Source: Roseiarcus sp963822215 (GTDB lineage Bacteria; Pseudomonadota; Alphaproteobacteria; Rhizobiales; Beijerinckiaceae). From it: a stretch of DNA of 64,000 nt. Location of the stretch: the NCBI GenBank assembly GCA_963822215.1, contig CAWGGX010000007.1:682001-746000 (forward strand). Reading direction: 5' to 3'. Positions 38,973-50,350 of this stretch are shown in pieces; positions within the stretch are counted from its first letter, which is position 1, and every line of letters begins with the position of its first letter. Under the pieces are notes generated by a model. The model was not told where the DNA came from, ran no database searches, and was given only the letters and a program-made list of their open reading frames with translations. A program made the translations under genes and the position numbers.

Positions 38973-39734
38973 TTACCGCTCCCGCACCGACCCCGCGGCG
39001 TCGATCAGGTTGACCGGATGGACCCGTACGAAGCCGTTGTGCGGCCCCTCGACGTCGGCGATCAGCAGGATGGCGAGCGATGCGGTCAGCGGCAGGATGG
39101 CGTGGGTCGCCGCGGAGAGCCGTTCCGCGCCAAAGCCGATCAGGAAATTGCAAGAGGCCGCGACGAGGATGAGCAGCATCCAGACCTCGGGCGGCAGGCG
39201 GTTGCGCCAGGCCGCCACCGTGTAGCCGTGGGAGTTGAGCACGTCGTTCATGCCCGCGGCGACGAGCGCCGTGACCGCCGTCTGGCTGGCCTTGGTCGCG
39301 GGCGCGATCGCCGCCCAGAGCGCGTTCATGGTGTTGGCCGTGTCGGCCCCGTTCTTCGCCAATTCGTCGGGATTCATCAGCGCATAGAAGGCGATGCGTT
39401 CGTCGACATAGGTTCGCAGGAGCGCGCGCGCTCCGGACGCCGAGTCGGCCGGCATCAGGTCGAGCCGGAGGTATTCCGTGCCGATGGCGTTGGCCTCGGA
39501 TTCCTCGAGGCTCTTGCGCAAGTCGTAACGGCTGACCGCCATCGCGATGGCGAAGCCGATCAACAGGCCGAGCAGTGTGAACATGGCGTTGCGGACGAGA
39601 TCGAATTCGGCCCGCTCGGCGGGCGTCAGCTTATGGCCATGAAGACGTGCGAGCACCCCGATCCTCGTGCAGCCGAGAAACAGGGTCAGCGTGACGACGA
39701 AGAACAGAAGCGGCCGATCGACGAGCCAGAGCAT
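38973..39734 (-). CDS. DUF4239 (bestrophin-like) membrane protein
   Basis: 253 residues. An N-terminal helix is followed by LVRNAMFTLLGLLIGFAIAMAVSRYDLRKSLEESEANAIGTEYLRLDLMP, the diagnostic block of DUF4239. Then comes an amphipathic middle and two C-terminal helices (WMLLILVAASCNFLIGFGAE, LTASLAILLIADVEGPHNGFVRV). Predicted inner-membrane protein of unknown function, sometimes described as bestrophin-like, so an anion-channel role is only a guess. Monocistronic, with its promoter region shared with the divergent phosphatase gene. Confidence 0.82.
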   Translation of the reverse strand: MLWLVDRPLLFFVVTLTLFLGCTRIGVLARLHGHKLTPAERAEFDLVRNAMFTLLGLLIGFAIAMAVSRYDLRKSLEESEANAIGTEYLRLDLMPADSASGARALLRTYVDERIAFYALMNPDELAKNGADTANTMNALWAAIAPATKASQTAVTALVAAGMNDVLNSHGYTVAAWRNRLPPEVWMLLILVAASCNFLIGFGAERLSAATHAILPLTASLAILLIADVEGPHNGFVRVHPVNLIDAAGSVRER

Positions 39735-39903
39735 CTTAAAACGTCCATTTCAGGCCTCGCCGCCGAGGCTTCATCTCGCGTCCGGTCTTGAGCGGCGATG
39801 AGATCACAAGCGAGCGACCGGCCTGGGCCGCCCCTTGCCTTTGGGCCGTTGCGTAAAGCAAATCGTCCGGCGAACAAACCTGTTTTCCGAAAGGCCTCTG
39901 TCT

Positions 39904-40512
39904 TTGTCCCCTTTTCCGCATCGCCTCATTTTCGTGCGCCACGGCGAGACGCCTTACAACGCCGAGAACCGGCTGCAGGGTCAGCGCGACATCCCGCTCG
40001 GGCCGCGCGGGCCCGATCAGGCGCGCGCGGTCGGGCGGACGCTGCGGGCCCGCATCGGGGCCGAGATCGACCGGCTCGAGGCGACGGACGCCTTCGTCGC
40101 CTCGCCGCTCCTGCGCGCGCGGGAAACGATGGAGATCGCCCGCGACGCCATGGGCCTTCCGCCTGCGCGCTACCGGCTCGATCCTGCGCTGAAGGAGCTC
40201 ACCTTTGGCGATTGGGAGGGCCTGACCTGGGCGGAGGTCACGGCGCGTGATCCCAAAGGCGCTGCGGCGCGCCGCGCCGACAAATGGGATTTTGCGCCGC
40301 CAAACGGCGAGAGCTACGCCATGCTCGCCCAGCGCCTGGCGCCGTGGCTGGAGTCGCTGACCGCCGACGCCTTCGTCGTCTCGCACGGCGGCGTCGCCCG
40401 CGCGCTGATGACCCTCATCGCCGGCGTTCCCGCCGAAGCGGCGGCCGACGCGCCAATCGTCCAGGGTCGGGCGCTGGTTTTCGACAAGGGGGGCTGCCGG
40501 TGGATCGACTGA
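39904..40512 (+). CDS. Histidine phosphatase family protein (phosphoglycerate mutase-like)
   Basis: About 202 residues. Catalytic RHGE in HRLIFVRHGETPYNAENRLQGQRDIPL, then ASPLLRARETMEI (second Arg), LKELTFGDWEGLTW (Glu), and FVVSHGGVARAL (second His): the full branch-1 histidine phosphatase set. The TTG at 39904 has GAAAGG 9 bases upstream and gives a normal length; the frame can be extended to TTG 39835. It could be a cobalamin/phosphoglycerate-type or broad phosphatase. The MFS gene follows closely. Confidence 0.87.
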   Translation: MSPFPHRLIFVRHGETPYNAENRLQGQRDIPLGPRGPDQARAVGRTLRARIGAEIDRLEATDAFVASPLLRARETMEIARDAMGLPPARYRLDPALKELTFGDWEGLTWAEVTARDPKGAAARRADKWDFAPPNGESYAMLAQRLAPWLESLTADAFVVSHGGVARALMTLIAGVPAEAAADAPIVQGRALVFDKGGCRWID

Positions 40513-40538
40513 CGCCGACCGAGCATAGGCCCGATCGC

Positions 40539-41771
40539 ATGACCGAGCCGCCAGAGCCGCCGGAGCCGCGGGAGCCGCCGGAGGCGCCTTGGCAGCCCGA
40601 GATCTCGGGCGCGACCATTCTCCTGCTCGCCGCGGCCTGCGGGCTGATCGTCGCCAACATCTATTACGGGCAGCCGCTTGTCGGTCCGATTGCCGCGGCG
40701 CTCGGCCTGGCGCCCGGCGCGGCGGGGCTGATCGTGACCTTGACGCAGATCGGCTATGGCGTCGGGCTGATCTTCGTCGTGCCGCTCGGCGACCGGTTGG
40801 AGAACCGGCGGCTGGTCGTTCTCTGCGTCCTGGCGAGCGCGCTGGCGCTGGGGCTCGCGGCGATCGCCACCTCGGCGCCGGCCTTTCTCGCAGCGATGGG
40901 CGCGGTCGGGGTCGCCTCGGTGGCGGTGCAGATCCTGGTTCCGCTCGCCGCTCACCTCGCTCCGGAGGCGATCCGCGGGCGGGTCGTGGGCCTGGTGTCG
41001 AGCGGCTTGATGATCGGCATCATGGCGGCGCGGCCGGCCGCGAGCTTCGTCGCCTCGACCTCTTCGTGGCGGGCCGTGTTCGCGGCCTCGGCAGCGCTGA
41101 TGATCGGGCTCGCGCTCCTGCTGTCGCGGACGCTCCCGGTGCGAAGACCGCAAACGCGGCTAAGCTACGGGGCGCTGATCGGATCGATGGCGCGGCTCGC
41201 CGCGGCGACGCCGGCCTTACGCCTGCGCGCCTTCTACCAGGCGTGTCTGTTCAGCGCCTTCAGCCTGTTCTGGACCACGGCGCCGCTGCTGCTCGCCGGT
41301 CGCGACTACGGGTTCACGCAACGGGGAATCGCGCTGTTCGGGCTGGCGGGCGTCTCGGGCGCCGTCGCCGCGCCGATCGCCGGACGGCTCGCCGACCGCG
41401 GCCTGACCGGGCCGGCGACGGCCGCCGCGATCCTCTTTGTCGCCGCGGGGTTCCTGCTCACGATGGCCGCGCCGCAAGGCTCGACGCTGGCGCTCGCATT
41501 GCTGGTCGCCGCCGCAATCGCCATCGATTTCGGCGTCCAGGCCAATCTGGTGCTCGGGTTCCGCGCCGTGTTCGCGCTCGCGCCGGAAGCGCGCGGCCGG
41601 CTCAACGCCGCCTATCTCGCGACCTTCTTCCTCGCCGGCGCGCTCGGCTCGGCGGTCGGCGCCTGGGCCTATGCGCGCGGCGGATGGCCGTTTGCGAGCG
41701 CCATCGGGCTCGCGCTTCCCTTCGTGGCGATGGCGCGCTTCGTTTTTCGGGCGGCGCGCGGGCGAACCTGA
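40539..41771 (+). CDS. MFS transporter
   Basis: About 410 residues, 12 predicted helices. An N-terminal Pro/Glu-rich stretch (EPPEPPEPREPPEAP) precedes ISGATILLLAAACGLIVANIYYGQPLVGPIAAALGL, which together with GDRLENRRLVV (motif A region) is typical of the YnfM/SotB-like drug-efflux branch. GTG 40500, overlapping the phosphatase stop, is an alternative start. Substrate unknown. Confidence 0.87.
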   Translation: MTEPPEPPEPREPPEAPWQPEISGATILLLAAACGLIVANIYYGQPLVGPIAAALGLAPGAAGLIVTLTQIGYGVGLIFVVPLGDRLENRRLVVLCVLASALALGLAAIATSAPAFLAAMGAVGVASVAVQILVPLAAHLAPEAIRGRVVGLVSSGLMIGIMAARPAASFVASTSSWRAVFAASAALMIGLALLLSRTLPVRRPQTRLSYGALIGSMARLAAATPALRLRAFYQACLFSAFSLFWTTAPLLLAGRDYGFTQRGIALFGLAGVSGAVAAPIAGRLADRGLTGPATAAAILFVAAGFLLTMAAPQGSTLALALLVAAAIAIDFGVQANLVLGFRAVFALAPEARGRLNAAYLATFFLAGALGSAVGAWAYARGGWPFASAIGLALPFVAMARFVFRAARGRT

Positions 41772-41888
41772 ACGGCGTCCGGCCAGGTCGATCGGAGGGG
41801 CGGCGTCCCGCCGCCCCTCGAGCGCGCCTATTGGAAGCGGCTGGCCCATTTGATATCCACAGGGCGGAGGCGCGGAGGGGCGAATCGC

Positions 41889-42539
41889 ATGCAACGGGAA
41901 CTGTCGCTGTTCGTCGGTACGTTTACCACGCTGCTCGCCATCATCAATCCGCTCGAAGTCTTGCCGGTCTACCTCGGGCTTCTCCTCGGCAAGGACGCAG
42001 CGGCGCATCTCACTGTGGCGCGCAAGTCGTGCGTCTACGCCCTGCTGCTCAGCTTGTTCTTCCTTGTCTTCGGCACGCTGATGCTGCGCATCTTTGGCGT
42101 CCCGCTCGCAATGGTTCGGGTGGTCGGCGGGATCATTCTGATGAGGATAGGTTTCGAGTTGTTCACGCCGCAGCCCGGAGTCGGGGTCGTCGGCGCCGCC
42201 GCCGAACCGAACGCCAACATCGCCTTCGTCCTGCTCGCTATGCCGCTGATGTGCGGCCCCGGCGCGATCGCCACCATCATCGGCATGACCTCGACCATCA
42301 GACAGTCTAGCGAGGAGATGCTGTCGTTCATCGCCATCGCGGCGGCGATCGTGCTGACCATGATCGTCACCTATCTCTGCCTTGCCTACGCCGACCGGTT
42401 GACGAAATGGCTCGGGCCGATGGGGATCGACGCGACCACCCGCGTCGTCGGCTTTTTCGTTTCGGCGATCGGGGTCGGGCTCATCTTCGACGGCGTGATC
42501 GAGGCGCTCCAGATGCACGGCGTCACCTCGCTGCACTGA
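41889..42539 (+). CDS. MarC family membrane protein
   Basis: 216 residues with six helices: LFVGTFTTLLAIINPLEVLPVYLGL at the N-terminus, GIILMRIGFELF, then FVLLAMPLMCGPGAIATIIGMTS, the conserved MarC/YhgN second-half motif. The family is annotated NAAT-like; its transport function is unproven and it is not the cause of multiple antibiotic resistance despite the name. ATG 41889 is chosen because the first helix follows immediately. Confidence 0.88.
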   Translation: MQRELSLFVGTFTTLLAIINPLEVLPVYLGLLLGKDAAAHLTVARKSCVYALLLSLFFLVFGTLMLRIFGVPLAMVRVVGGIILMRIGFELFTPQPGVGVVGAAAEPNANIAFVLLAMPLMCGPGAIATIIGMTSTIRQSSEEMLSFIAIAAAIVLTMIVTYLCLAYADRLTKWLGPMGIDATTRVVGFFVSAIGVGLIFDGVIEALQMHGVTSLH

Positions 42540-42634
42540 CCGCGAAGGCCGCGCGTCCACGGACTGCGACCTGTCAGCGCGGCCCTCGCGGCGGCGCTCT
42601 TGTCCGCCGGCCGTTTTTCGCGCGACAAGCGCTC

Positions 42635-43390
42635 ATGACGGCTCTTTCGCCATCGCTGATCCTGGTTGTCGCCGCGACGTTCTTCATCGGCGGGGTCGTC
42701 AAGGGCGTGACGGGCATGGGCCTTCCGACGGTGGCGATGGCTATTCTCGGCGCCATTGTTTCGCCCCTGACTGCGGCCGGCCTGCTGATCGCGCCGGCTT
42801 TCGTCACCAATGTCTGGCAGGGTTTCGCCGGACGCGGCTTCTGGCGGCTCCTCGCCCGCTTGTGGCCGATGATGACGACCATCGTCGCCGGGACGGTCGG
42901 CGGCGCGTCGCTGCTGACCGGCGGCGACGTCCGGCTGACGACCTCGGCCCTTGGCGCGGCGCTCGTCGCCTATGCCGGTTTCTCGCTGATCGCCAAGCCG
43001 CTCAACGTGCCGTCGCGCTTCGAGCCGTGGCTCGGGCCGGTCGTAGGCGCCGCGACCGGTCTTGTGACCGGCTGCACCGGCGTCTTTGTCATCCCGGCTG
43101 TGCCCTATCTGCAGGCGCTCGGTTTGGAGAAGGAGGATCTCGTCCGGGCGCTCGGACTGTCGTTCACCGTCTCCACCGTCGCGCTGGCGGCGGGCCTCGC
43201 CTCGCGCGGCGCCTGGCGCCTCGACAACATAGCGATGTCGTTGCTCGCAATTGCGCCGTCGCTGCTCGGCATGGGAGCGGGGCAGATCGTCCGCGACCGC
43301 ATCAGCCCTGCGACCTTCCGTCGTTGGTTTCTTTTGGGCCTCCTCGCCCTCGGCGCGGAGATGGCCTTGAGGCCGCTGTTCGCCGGGTAG
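42635..43390 (+). CDS. TauE/SafE family sulfite/anion exporter-like protein
   Basis: 251 residues, about eight helices. FFIGGVVKGVTGMGLPTVAMAILG near the start and VVGAATGLVTGCTGVFVIPAVPYLQALGLEKEDLVRALGLSF in the second half are the two pseudo-symmetric halves of the TauE/SafE fold. These permeases move sulfite, sulfonates or organic anions across the inner membrane; the ligand here is not deducible. The longer open frame upstream overlaps marC and is ignored. Confidence 0.88.
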   Translation: MTALSPSLILVVAATFFIGGVVKGVTGMGLPTVAMAILGAIVSPLTAAGLLIAPAFVTNVWQGFAGRGFWRLLARLWPMMTTIVAGTVGGASLLTGGDVRLTTSALGAALVAYAGFSLIAKPLNVPSRFEPWLGPVVGAATGLVTGCTGVFVIPAVPYLQALGLEKEDLVRALGLSFTVSTVALAAGLASRGAWRLDNIAMSLLAIAPSLLGMGAGQIVRDRISPATFRRWFLLGLLALGAEMALRPLFAG

Positions 43391-43761
43391 CGCAGCACGA
43401 ACGATATCTGAGGCGATTTGCCGCGTTGCCGAGAAGGGCTGGGAGCGGCAAGACGACTATATCCGGCAATGGCGGCCTATGTTGAGCCCTCGTTCGGCGA
43501 TCCGGGCTGTCAGGGCGGCTCTCGCCGGGCAATGGGACAGCGCGCTATCGGGCGACGCGCAAGCGGAGCCTCTGACCGTCGAGTTTGTCGCCGCGGAAAT
43601 GATCGCCGCACAAGCGGCGCTCGAGCACAAAGCTCCAAGGAGAGCGCGAAACTCCGCGCAAGCGAGAATTTTTGGCGCACGTGCGACGATAAAACGTAGG
43701 GTCGAGCAAAGAGCGGCGTCGATTCTTGGCGCGGAAGTACGAGGACAAAGGAGTCCACGTT
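43391..43761. other. Intergenic gap upstream of the first SLOG gene
   Basis: 371 bp with only non-conserved short frames. The last 120 bp, from about CTCCAAGGAG at 43634, are partly duplicated upstream of the second SLOG gene; AGAGCGGCGTCGAT and ACGAGGACAAA-GGAGTCCACGTTATGA are shared. Confidence 0.6.
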
Positions 43762-44130
43762 ATGAAAGTTCTGGTGTGTGGCGGGCGCGACTGCCGTGAT
43801 AGCGCGTTTGTCGAGAAAACCCTGGATCGCCTGCATTCGGCTCGCGGGCCATTTGAGCGGCTCATCCACGGCGCCGCCCGCGGCGCCGACCGCATAGCAG
43901 GAAAGTGGGCGCGAGATCATGGCGTCCTCGAATGGGCCTTCCTGCCGGAGTGGCACAGAGTCGATGCGCGTGACGGCCTCAGCCGCAACCTGCGGATGAT
44001 CATCGCGGGCGCGCCGGACCTCGTCGTGGCGTTTCCGGGTGGAGTCGGCACTGGGAACATGGTCGAGCAGGCGAAAGCCGCCGACATCGAAGTCCTGGAG
44101 GTTGCTCTTCCGCCCAAGACCGGCGCGTAG
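43762..44130 (+). CDS. SLOG-domain (DUF2493) protein, copy 1
   Basis: 122 residues. It opens MKVLVCGGRDCRDSAFVEKTLDRL and contains LIHGAARGADRIAGKWARDHGV, FLPEWHRVDARDGLSRNLRM and LVVAFPGGVGTGNMVEQAKAADIEVLEV: the Rossmannoid GGRD and PGGxGTxxMV motifs of the YspA/YpsA-like SLOG superfamily, which binds nucleotide-derived ligands. Often found in conflict, plasmid or phage contexts, but no effector gene is adjacent here. The start is set by AAAGGAG 7 bases upstream. Tandem paralogue follows 642 bp later. Confidence 0.87.
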   Translation: MKVLVCGGRDCRDSAFVEKTLDRLHSARGPFERLIHGAARGADRIAGKWARDHGVLEWAFLPEWHRVDARDGLSRNLRMIIAGAPDLVVAFPGGVGTGNMVEQAKAADIEVLEVALPPKTGA

Positions 44131-44403
44131 CGCGCGCTGAGCAGACGGAGCCGGGGCTCACGCGATACCGGTCCCGGCGCCTCGGCGCCTCGGCGCCCGA
44201 ACCGCTTGCTTGCGGCCTCCGGTCGGTATGGGCGAACGTAATCCGCTGAACTGGCCGAAACGCGAAACCTGGGCCCATCGCCGCAGCCGTGGCGCCCGAC
44301 CGGAAAATTCCAAGGAGCGCGCGACCCTGCGCTTAAGGCTGCCGCACTATAGAGCGGCGTCGATCGTTCATGCGGAAGAACGAGGACAAAAGGAGTCCAC
44401 GTT

Positions 44404-44772
44404 ATGAGAGTCTTGGTATGCGGCGGCCGCGACGGCCAAGACAGCGATTTTGTCGAGAAGACTTTGGACCGTCTGCTCGCTGCTCGCGGACCGTTCGAGC
44501 GGCTTATTCACGGAGACGCGCGAGGCGTGGACCGTATGGCGGGCAAGTGGGCGCGCGACCACCACGTCCTCGAATGGGACTTTCTGCCGGAATGGCACCG
44601 GGTCGACCCGGAAGACGGCTTGAGCCGCAATCAGCGGATGATCGAGGCCGGCGCCCCCGACCTCGTCGTCGCATTTCCCGGCGGAGTGGGCACGGAAAAC
44701 ATGGTCGAAACGGCGAAAGCCGCGCACATCGAGGTCATTGAGATTCCCCCGCCGCCGAGGTCCGGCGCCTAG
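44404..44772 (+). CDS. SLOG-domain (DUF2493) protein, copy 2
   Basis: 122 residues, the same length as the upstream paralogue and alignable without gaps: MRVLVCGGRDGQDSDFVEKTLDRLLAARGPFERLIHGDARGVDRMAGKWARD, RNQRMIEAGAPDLVVAFPGGVGTENMV. Both ligand-site motifs are intact. The preceding 80 bp, including AAAAGGAGTCCACGTT, and the following 70 bp (ACTGGCCGAAACGCGAAACCTG) are also duplicated, so this arose by local tandem duplication rather than separate acquisition. Confidence 0.87.
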   Translation: MRVLVCGGRDGQDSDFVEKTLDRLLAARGPFERLIHGDARGVDRMAGKWARDHHVLEWDFLPEWHRVDPEDGLSRNQRMIEAGAPDLVVAFPGGVGTENMVETAKAAHIEVIEIPPPPRSGA

Positions 44773-45005
44773 TCGGCGCTGTGCAAACGAAGGCGCACCC
44801 CGCACGACACGCGATATTGGCGCCCGAGCCGCTTGGTTGCGGCGTCCCGTCGGCAGGGGCGAACGCAATCCGCTCAACTGGCCGAAACGCGAAACCTGCC
44901 CAACTCGACGCCGCGCCCCTTCCTTGCGAGCGCCACGCGTGGGAACTTAAGACGTGTGCGCCGGTTTAGGGTGCGCGGCTTTCTTGTTCTCGGCGCGGGG
45001 GTTTC

Positions 45006-46777
<1,772 letters not shown>

Positions 46778-46781
<4 letters not shown>

Positions 46782-49510
46782 TCCCGCCTCGCGCGACCTA
46801 CCGTCTGCAGCTACGAAAGAGCTTCGGCTTCGCGGACGCGTCGAGGATCGCGCCGTATCTCGCGCGCCTTGGAATCAGCCACGCCTATGTGTCGCCGGTG
46901 TTCAAGGCGCGGCCCGGTAGCACGCACGGCTACGACATTACCGACCACAGCGAGCTCAATCCCGAACTCGGGACAGAGGCCGACTACGCGGCGATGATCG
47001 CGGCTTTCCGGCGCGAGGGCTTAAGCGTCATTCTCGACACTGTGCCGAACCATATGGGCGTTGGCGGCGCCGACAATCCGCTATGGCTTGACGTCCTGAA
47101 ATGGGGTCAGGAGTCGCATTACGCCGGCTGGTTCGACATCGACTGGTCGGCGCATGTTGGCCCGGGCGGCGGCAAGCTGCTCGCGCCGGTGCTCGGCGAG
47201 CAATATGGCGAGGCGCTGCACGCAGGAAAGCTCGCGCTGCGGTTCGACGCGGAGGCCGGAACCTTCGCCGTCTGGGCTTACGACGCCCACAAGCTGCCGG
47301 TCTGTCCGCTGACCTATCCGATGATCCTCGGGCGCGCGCCCGAAGTCCTTTACCGGATAGGCGATCGCTTTTTCGATCTGCCGAATTGGCGCCCGCAGAT
47401 CGGCGAGCGGGCCCAGAACCTCGAGACGGAACTCGCGGAACTGGCGCGCAGTGACGCGGACGCTCTCGAGGCGATCGAGGGGCGGGTCGAATCCTTCAAT
47501 CGCGACTGGCGCGAACTCGATCGGCTGATCGAGGCGCAGCATTGGCGCGTCGCCTTCTTCCGCGTTGCGGAGGACGAGATCAACTATCGGCGGTTTTTCA
47601 ACATCAACGACCTGGCCGGGCTGCGGATGGAGCTCGCGCCGGTCTTCTTGCACGCCCATGCGCGGATCTTCGCGATGCTGGCCGCCGGCGAGATCGAGGG
47701 GCTTCGGATCGATCACATCGACGGGCTGTTCGATCCAAGGGCCTACCTCGCGGCGCTCCGGGAGCACGCCGAGCGGCCGTTCTACCTCGTGGTCGAAAAA
47801 ATCCTTGGGCCGCATGAGTCCTTGCGGGCCGATTGGCCGGTCGACGGCGGCACCGGATACGACTTCGTCAATCTCGTCCTCGGCGTCCTGATTGACGGGT
47901 CGTCGGAGGCCGCGTTCGACGAGGCCTACCGTACCTTCGCCGGCGTGCTGCAGACTTTCGCGGAGATCGCGATCGCGAGCAAGTTTCGGATCATGGACAA
48001 CGAGATGGCGAGCGAGATCGCAGCGCTCGGCCGCGCCGCGGCGCGCCTGGCTCATGCGAGCCCGATGACCGCCGATCTCACCCGCGCGACGCTCGATCGG
48101 GCGATCCGGCAGACGATCGCCAATTTTCCCGTCTACCGCACCTACATCGATCTTGCCGGAACGCCTGACGACGCCGACCTGCGCGACCTCGCCTGGGCGA
48201 TCACCCGCGCCCGCCGCAGCGACCCCGACCTCCACCCGTCGGCGTTCGACCTCCTCGAGGCTGCGCTCACCGGGAACGCCGAGGCGTTGCGGAAGAAGGA
48301 GCTCAGCCGGACGGCGGCGCTGCGCTTCGCCATGCGGATGCAGCAGGTCTCCGGACCCGTCATGGCAAAGGGCGTCGAAGACACCGCGTTCTATCGCTAC
48401 AACCGGTTCGTCGCCTTGAACGAGGTCGGCGGCGCTCCCGACCGGTTCGGGACCCAGCCATCGACCTTTCACAAGGCCAACGGCCAGCGAGCCGAGCATT
48501 GGCCGCAGGCGATGGTGGCAAGCGCGACGCATGACACCAAGCGCGGCGAAGACGCGCGCGCGAGGCTCGCCGTCATCTCCGAACGCCCGGAAGAATGGCG
48601 CCGGCAGGTGGCGGCGTGGAGCAGGCTCCTGCGCGCGCGCATCGGCAATGCCGAGGCGGTCGCCGCGCCCGATCGCAACGACGAGTACATGCTCTATCAG
48701 ATGCTGGTCGGATCGTGGCCGATCGACATGATCGAGAGTCCGACGGCCGAGGGCTTGTCAGCCTTTGCCGAGCGCATTCGCGAAGCGCTGACGAAGTCGA
48801 TCCGGGAGGCGAAGCTCCATTCGGGGTGGGCCGCGCCCAACGCCGCCTACGAAGAGGCGTCTCTGGCCTTCGCTTCGGAAGCGCTGCGTCCCGACGGTCG
48901 TGCGTTCTTTGCCGCTTTTCTGCCGTTCGTCGCGGACATTGCCCGTCTCGGAGTGCAGAACAGCCTGGTCCAGACCGTCCTGAAGCTGACCGTTCCCGGC
49001 GTGCCGGATACCTACCAGGGATCGGAACTGTGGGACTTCAGCCTGGTCGATCCGGATAATCGTCGCGCTGTCGATTACGAAGCGCGCGCGGCCCAACTCG
49101 CGGACCTTCAACCGCTCCTTTCGGATGCCGAGAGGCGCTGGGATCTGTTCAGGACGCTGTTGCAGACGTGGCGCGACGGGCGGGTGAAGCTGGCGACGAT
49201 CGCGCTGTTGTTGGCGCTCCGTCGGGAGCGTCCTGCGCTGTTCGCCGAGGGAGGCTATCGGCCGATCGAAATGGCGGGCGAGGAGGCGGATTGGGCCCTT
49301 GGCTTCGTCCGCGGCAACGGACCCGAGCGTCTCGCGGTTGTCGTCACTCGCTTTCCTGCGAAACGGGAAGCCAAGCCGGATTGGCATGCGGTCGCGAACC
49401 TGCCCGAGGGGCGGTGGGTCGACGCCTTTCGGGGCCACGCAATTGACCCCCGCCTGCCGCTACGGGAATGGCTCGGAGCGCTGCCGGTTTCGGTTCTGAC
49501 CGAGGCCTGA
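46778..49510 (+). CDS. treY: Malto-oligosyltrehalose synthase
   Basis: 910-residue GH13 enzyme that isomerises the reducing-end alpha-1,4 bond of maltodextrins to alpha-1,1, the first step of trehalose synthesis from glycogen. Landmarks: ATYRLQLRKSFGFADASRIAPYLARLGISHAYVSPVFKAR, TVPNHMG, GLRIDHIDGLFDP (nucleophile Asp), YLVVEKILG (Glu) and MVASATHDTKRGEDARARLAV (Asp). Starts in the ATGA overlap with treZ. A debranching enzyme (treX/glgX) is not in the window, so the substrate must come from elsewhere. Confidence 0.96.
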
Positions 49511-49542
49511 GCGGGTCCGCGGCGCGCCCTGCAGAAACGTCG

Positions 49543-50001
49543 TCAACGACGGGCAAACTCGCTGCGGTCCGGCTTGAGATCGAGGAGCGGCGTGCCGTCG
49601 ACGCAGTCGAGCCCTCGAACCAGGAGCGTCGGCCCGCGGCGCTCGACGAGCGACACGATCGACGTTCCGATCGGGTTCGGCCGAACGGGCGAGCGGATGG
49701 CAAAGGTCGCCATGGTCGTCCCGTCGCGGCCCGGACTCTGGCGGATGAGATCCCGGCGGGCGAGGTGGAGCCAGTAGAAAACCTCGATCCGTTGCATGGC
49801 TTCGACGCCGTCCAGCGCCGAGGCCCAGGGCTCGGCCACCTCGATGCGGCAGATGGGCCCGTCCGGGCTTCCGTAATGCGGGCATTCGGCGCGGGTCCGC
49901 CAGGGCGTCCGGATGGCGCCGATGAACACCAGCGCCGCGTCGGCGGGCTCCGTCCACGGCGCCGCGGTCTCGTTGAGTCTGAGGTCTCTGTCCCGCTCCA
50001 T
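49543..50001 (-). CDS. TsaA/TrmO-family tRNA methyltransferase-like protein
   Basis: 152 residues. FIGAIRTPWRTRAECPHYGSPDGPICRIEVAEPWASALDGVE, RIEVFYWLHLARRD, and GTMATFAIRSPVRPNPIGTSIVSL match the TrmO (YaeB/VirR) fold, which methylates N6-threonylcarbamoyl-A37 of tRNA. The C-terminal TrmO extension is absent, as in the short single-domain members. It is convergent with treY and downstream of coxG on the same strand, but 349 bp apart, so probably independent. Confidence 0.85.
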   Translation of the reverse strand: MERDRDLRLNETAAPWTEPADAALVFIGAIRTPWRTRAECPHYGSPDGPICRIEVAEPWASALDGVEAMQRIEVFYWLHLARRDLIRQSPGRDGTTMATFAIRSPVRPNPIGTSIVSLVERRGPTLLVRGLDCVDGTPLLDLKPDRSEFARR

Positions 50002-50350
50002 GGGTCGCTCGGCTCGTATCGGACGGCTCTCGGCCGCCGGGCGGCAGGTCTAGAGCGGAATGACTTTAGGTTCGAGCGTATCTTCACGATCCGCTGACAC
50101 GTCGGCAAGTCGGCTATTTTACCGTACATGCATCGTATAATATCCGACGCTCAACAGGATTTTGTGACAGTTTTGTGCGCTTAAGTCTTTGACAAGATGG
50201 AAACGCTGCCAAAGCTGCACGCGCGGCGCCGACGACCAATGCTTGGGAGAGAGGGCGCAAGCGCTCCCCACATCCTTCCGCCTCGGGGAGGGTGGACGTG
50301 TGGGCGGCCGGATGACGGATGCCCGCTGTTCGTTCAAGAGTGATCCTGCT
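50002..50350. other. Intergenic region between the TrmO-like gene and coxG
   Basis: 349 bp without a gene. It contains the most AT-rich stretch of this neighbourhood (about 50110-50165, including GTATAATAT), which may hold a promoter for the TrmO-like gene; no clear -35/-10 pair with good spacing could be fixed. Confidence 0.4.

Noticed and set aside
43418..43799. Overlapping short ORFs before the first SLOG gene
   Set aside because: They overlap the SLOG start and are only partly duplicated upstream of copy 2, where the frame is not kept.
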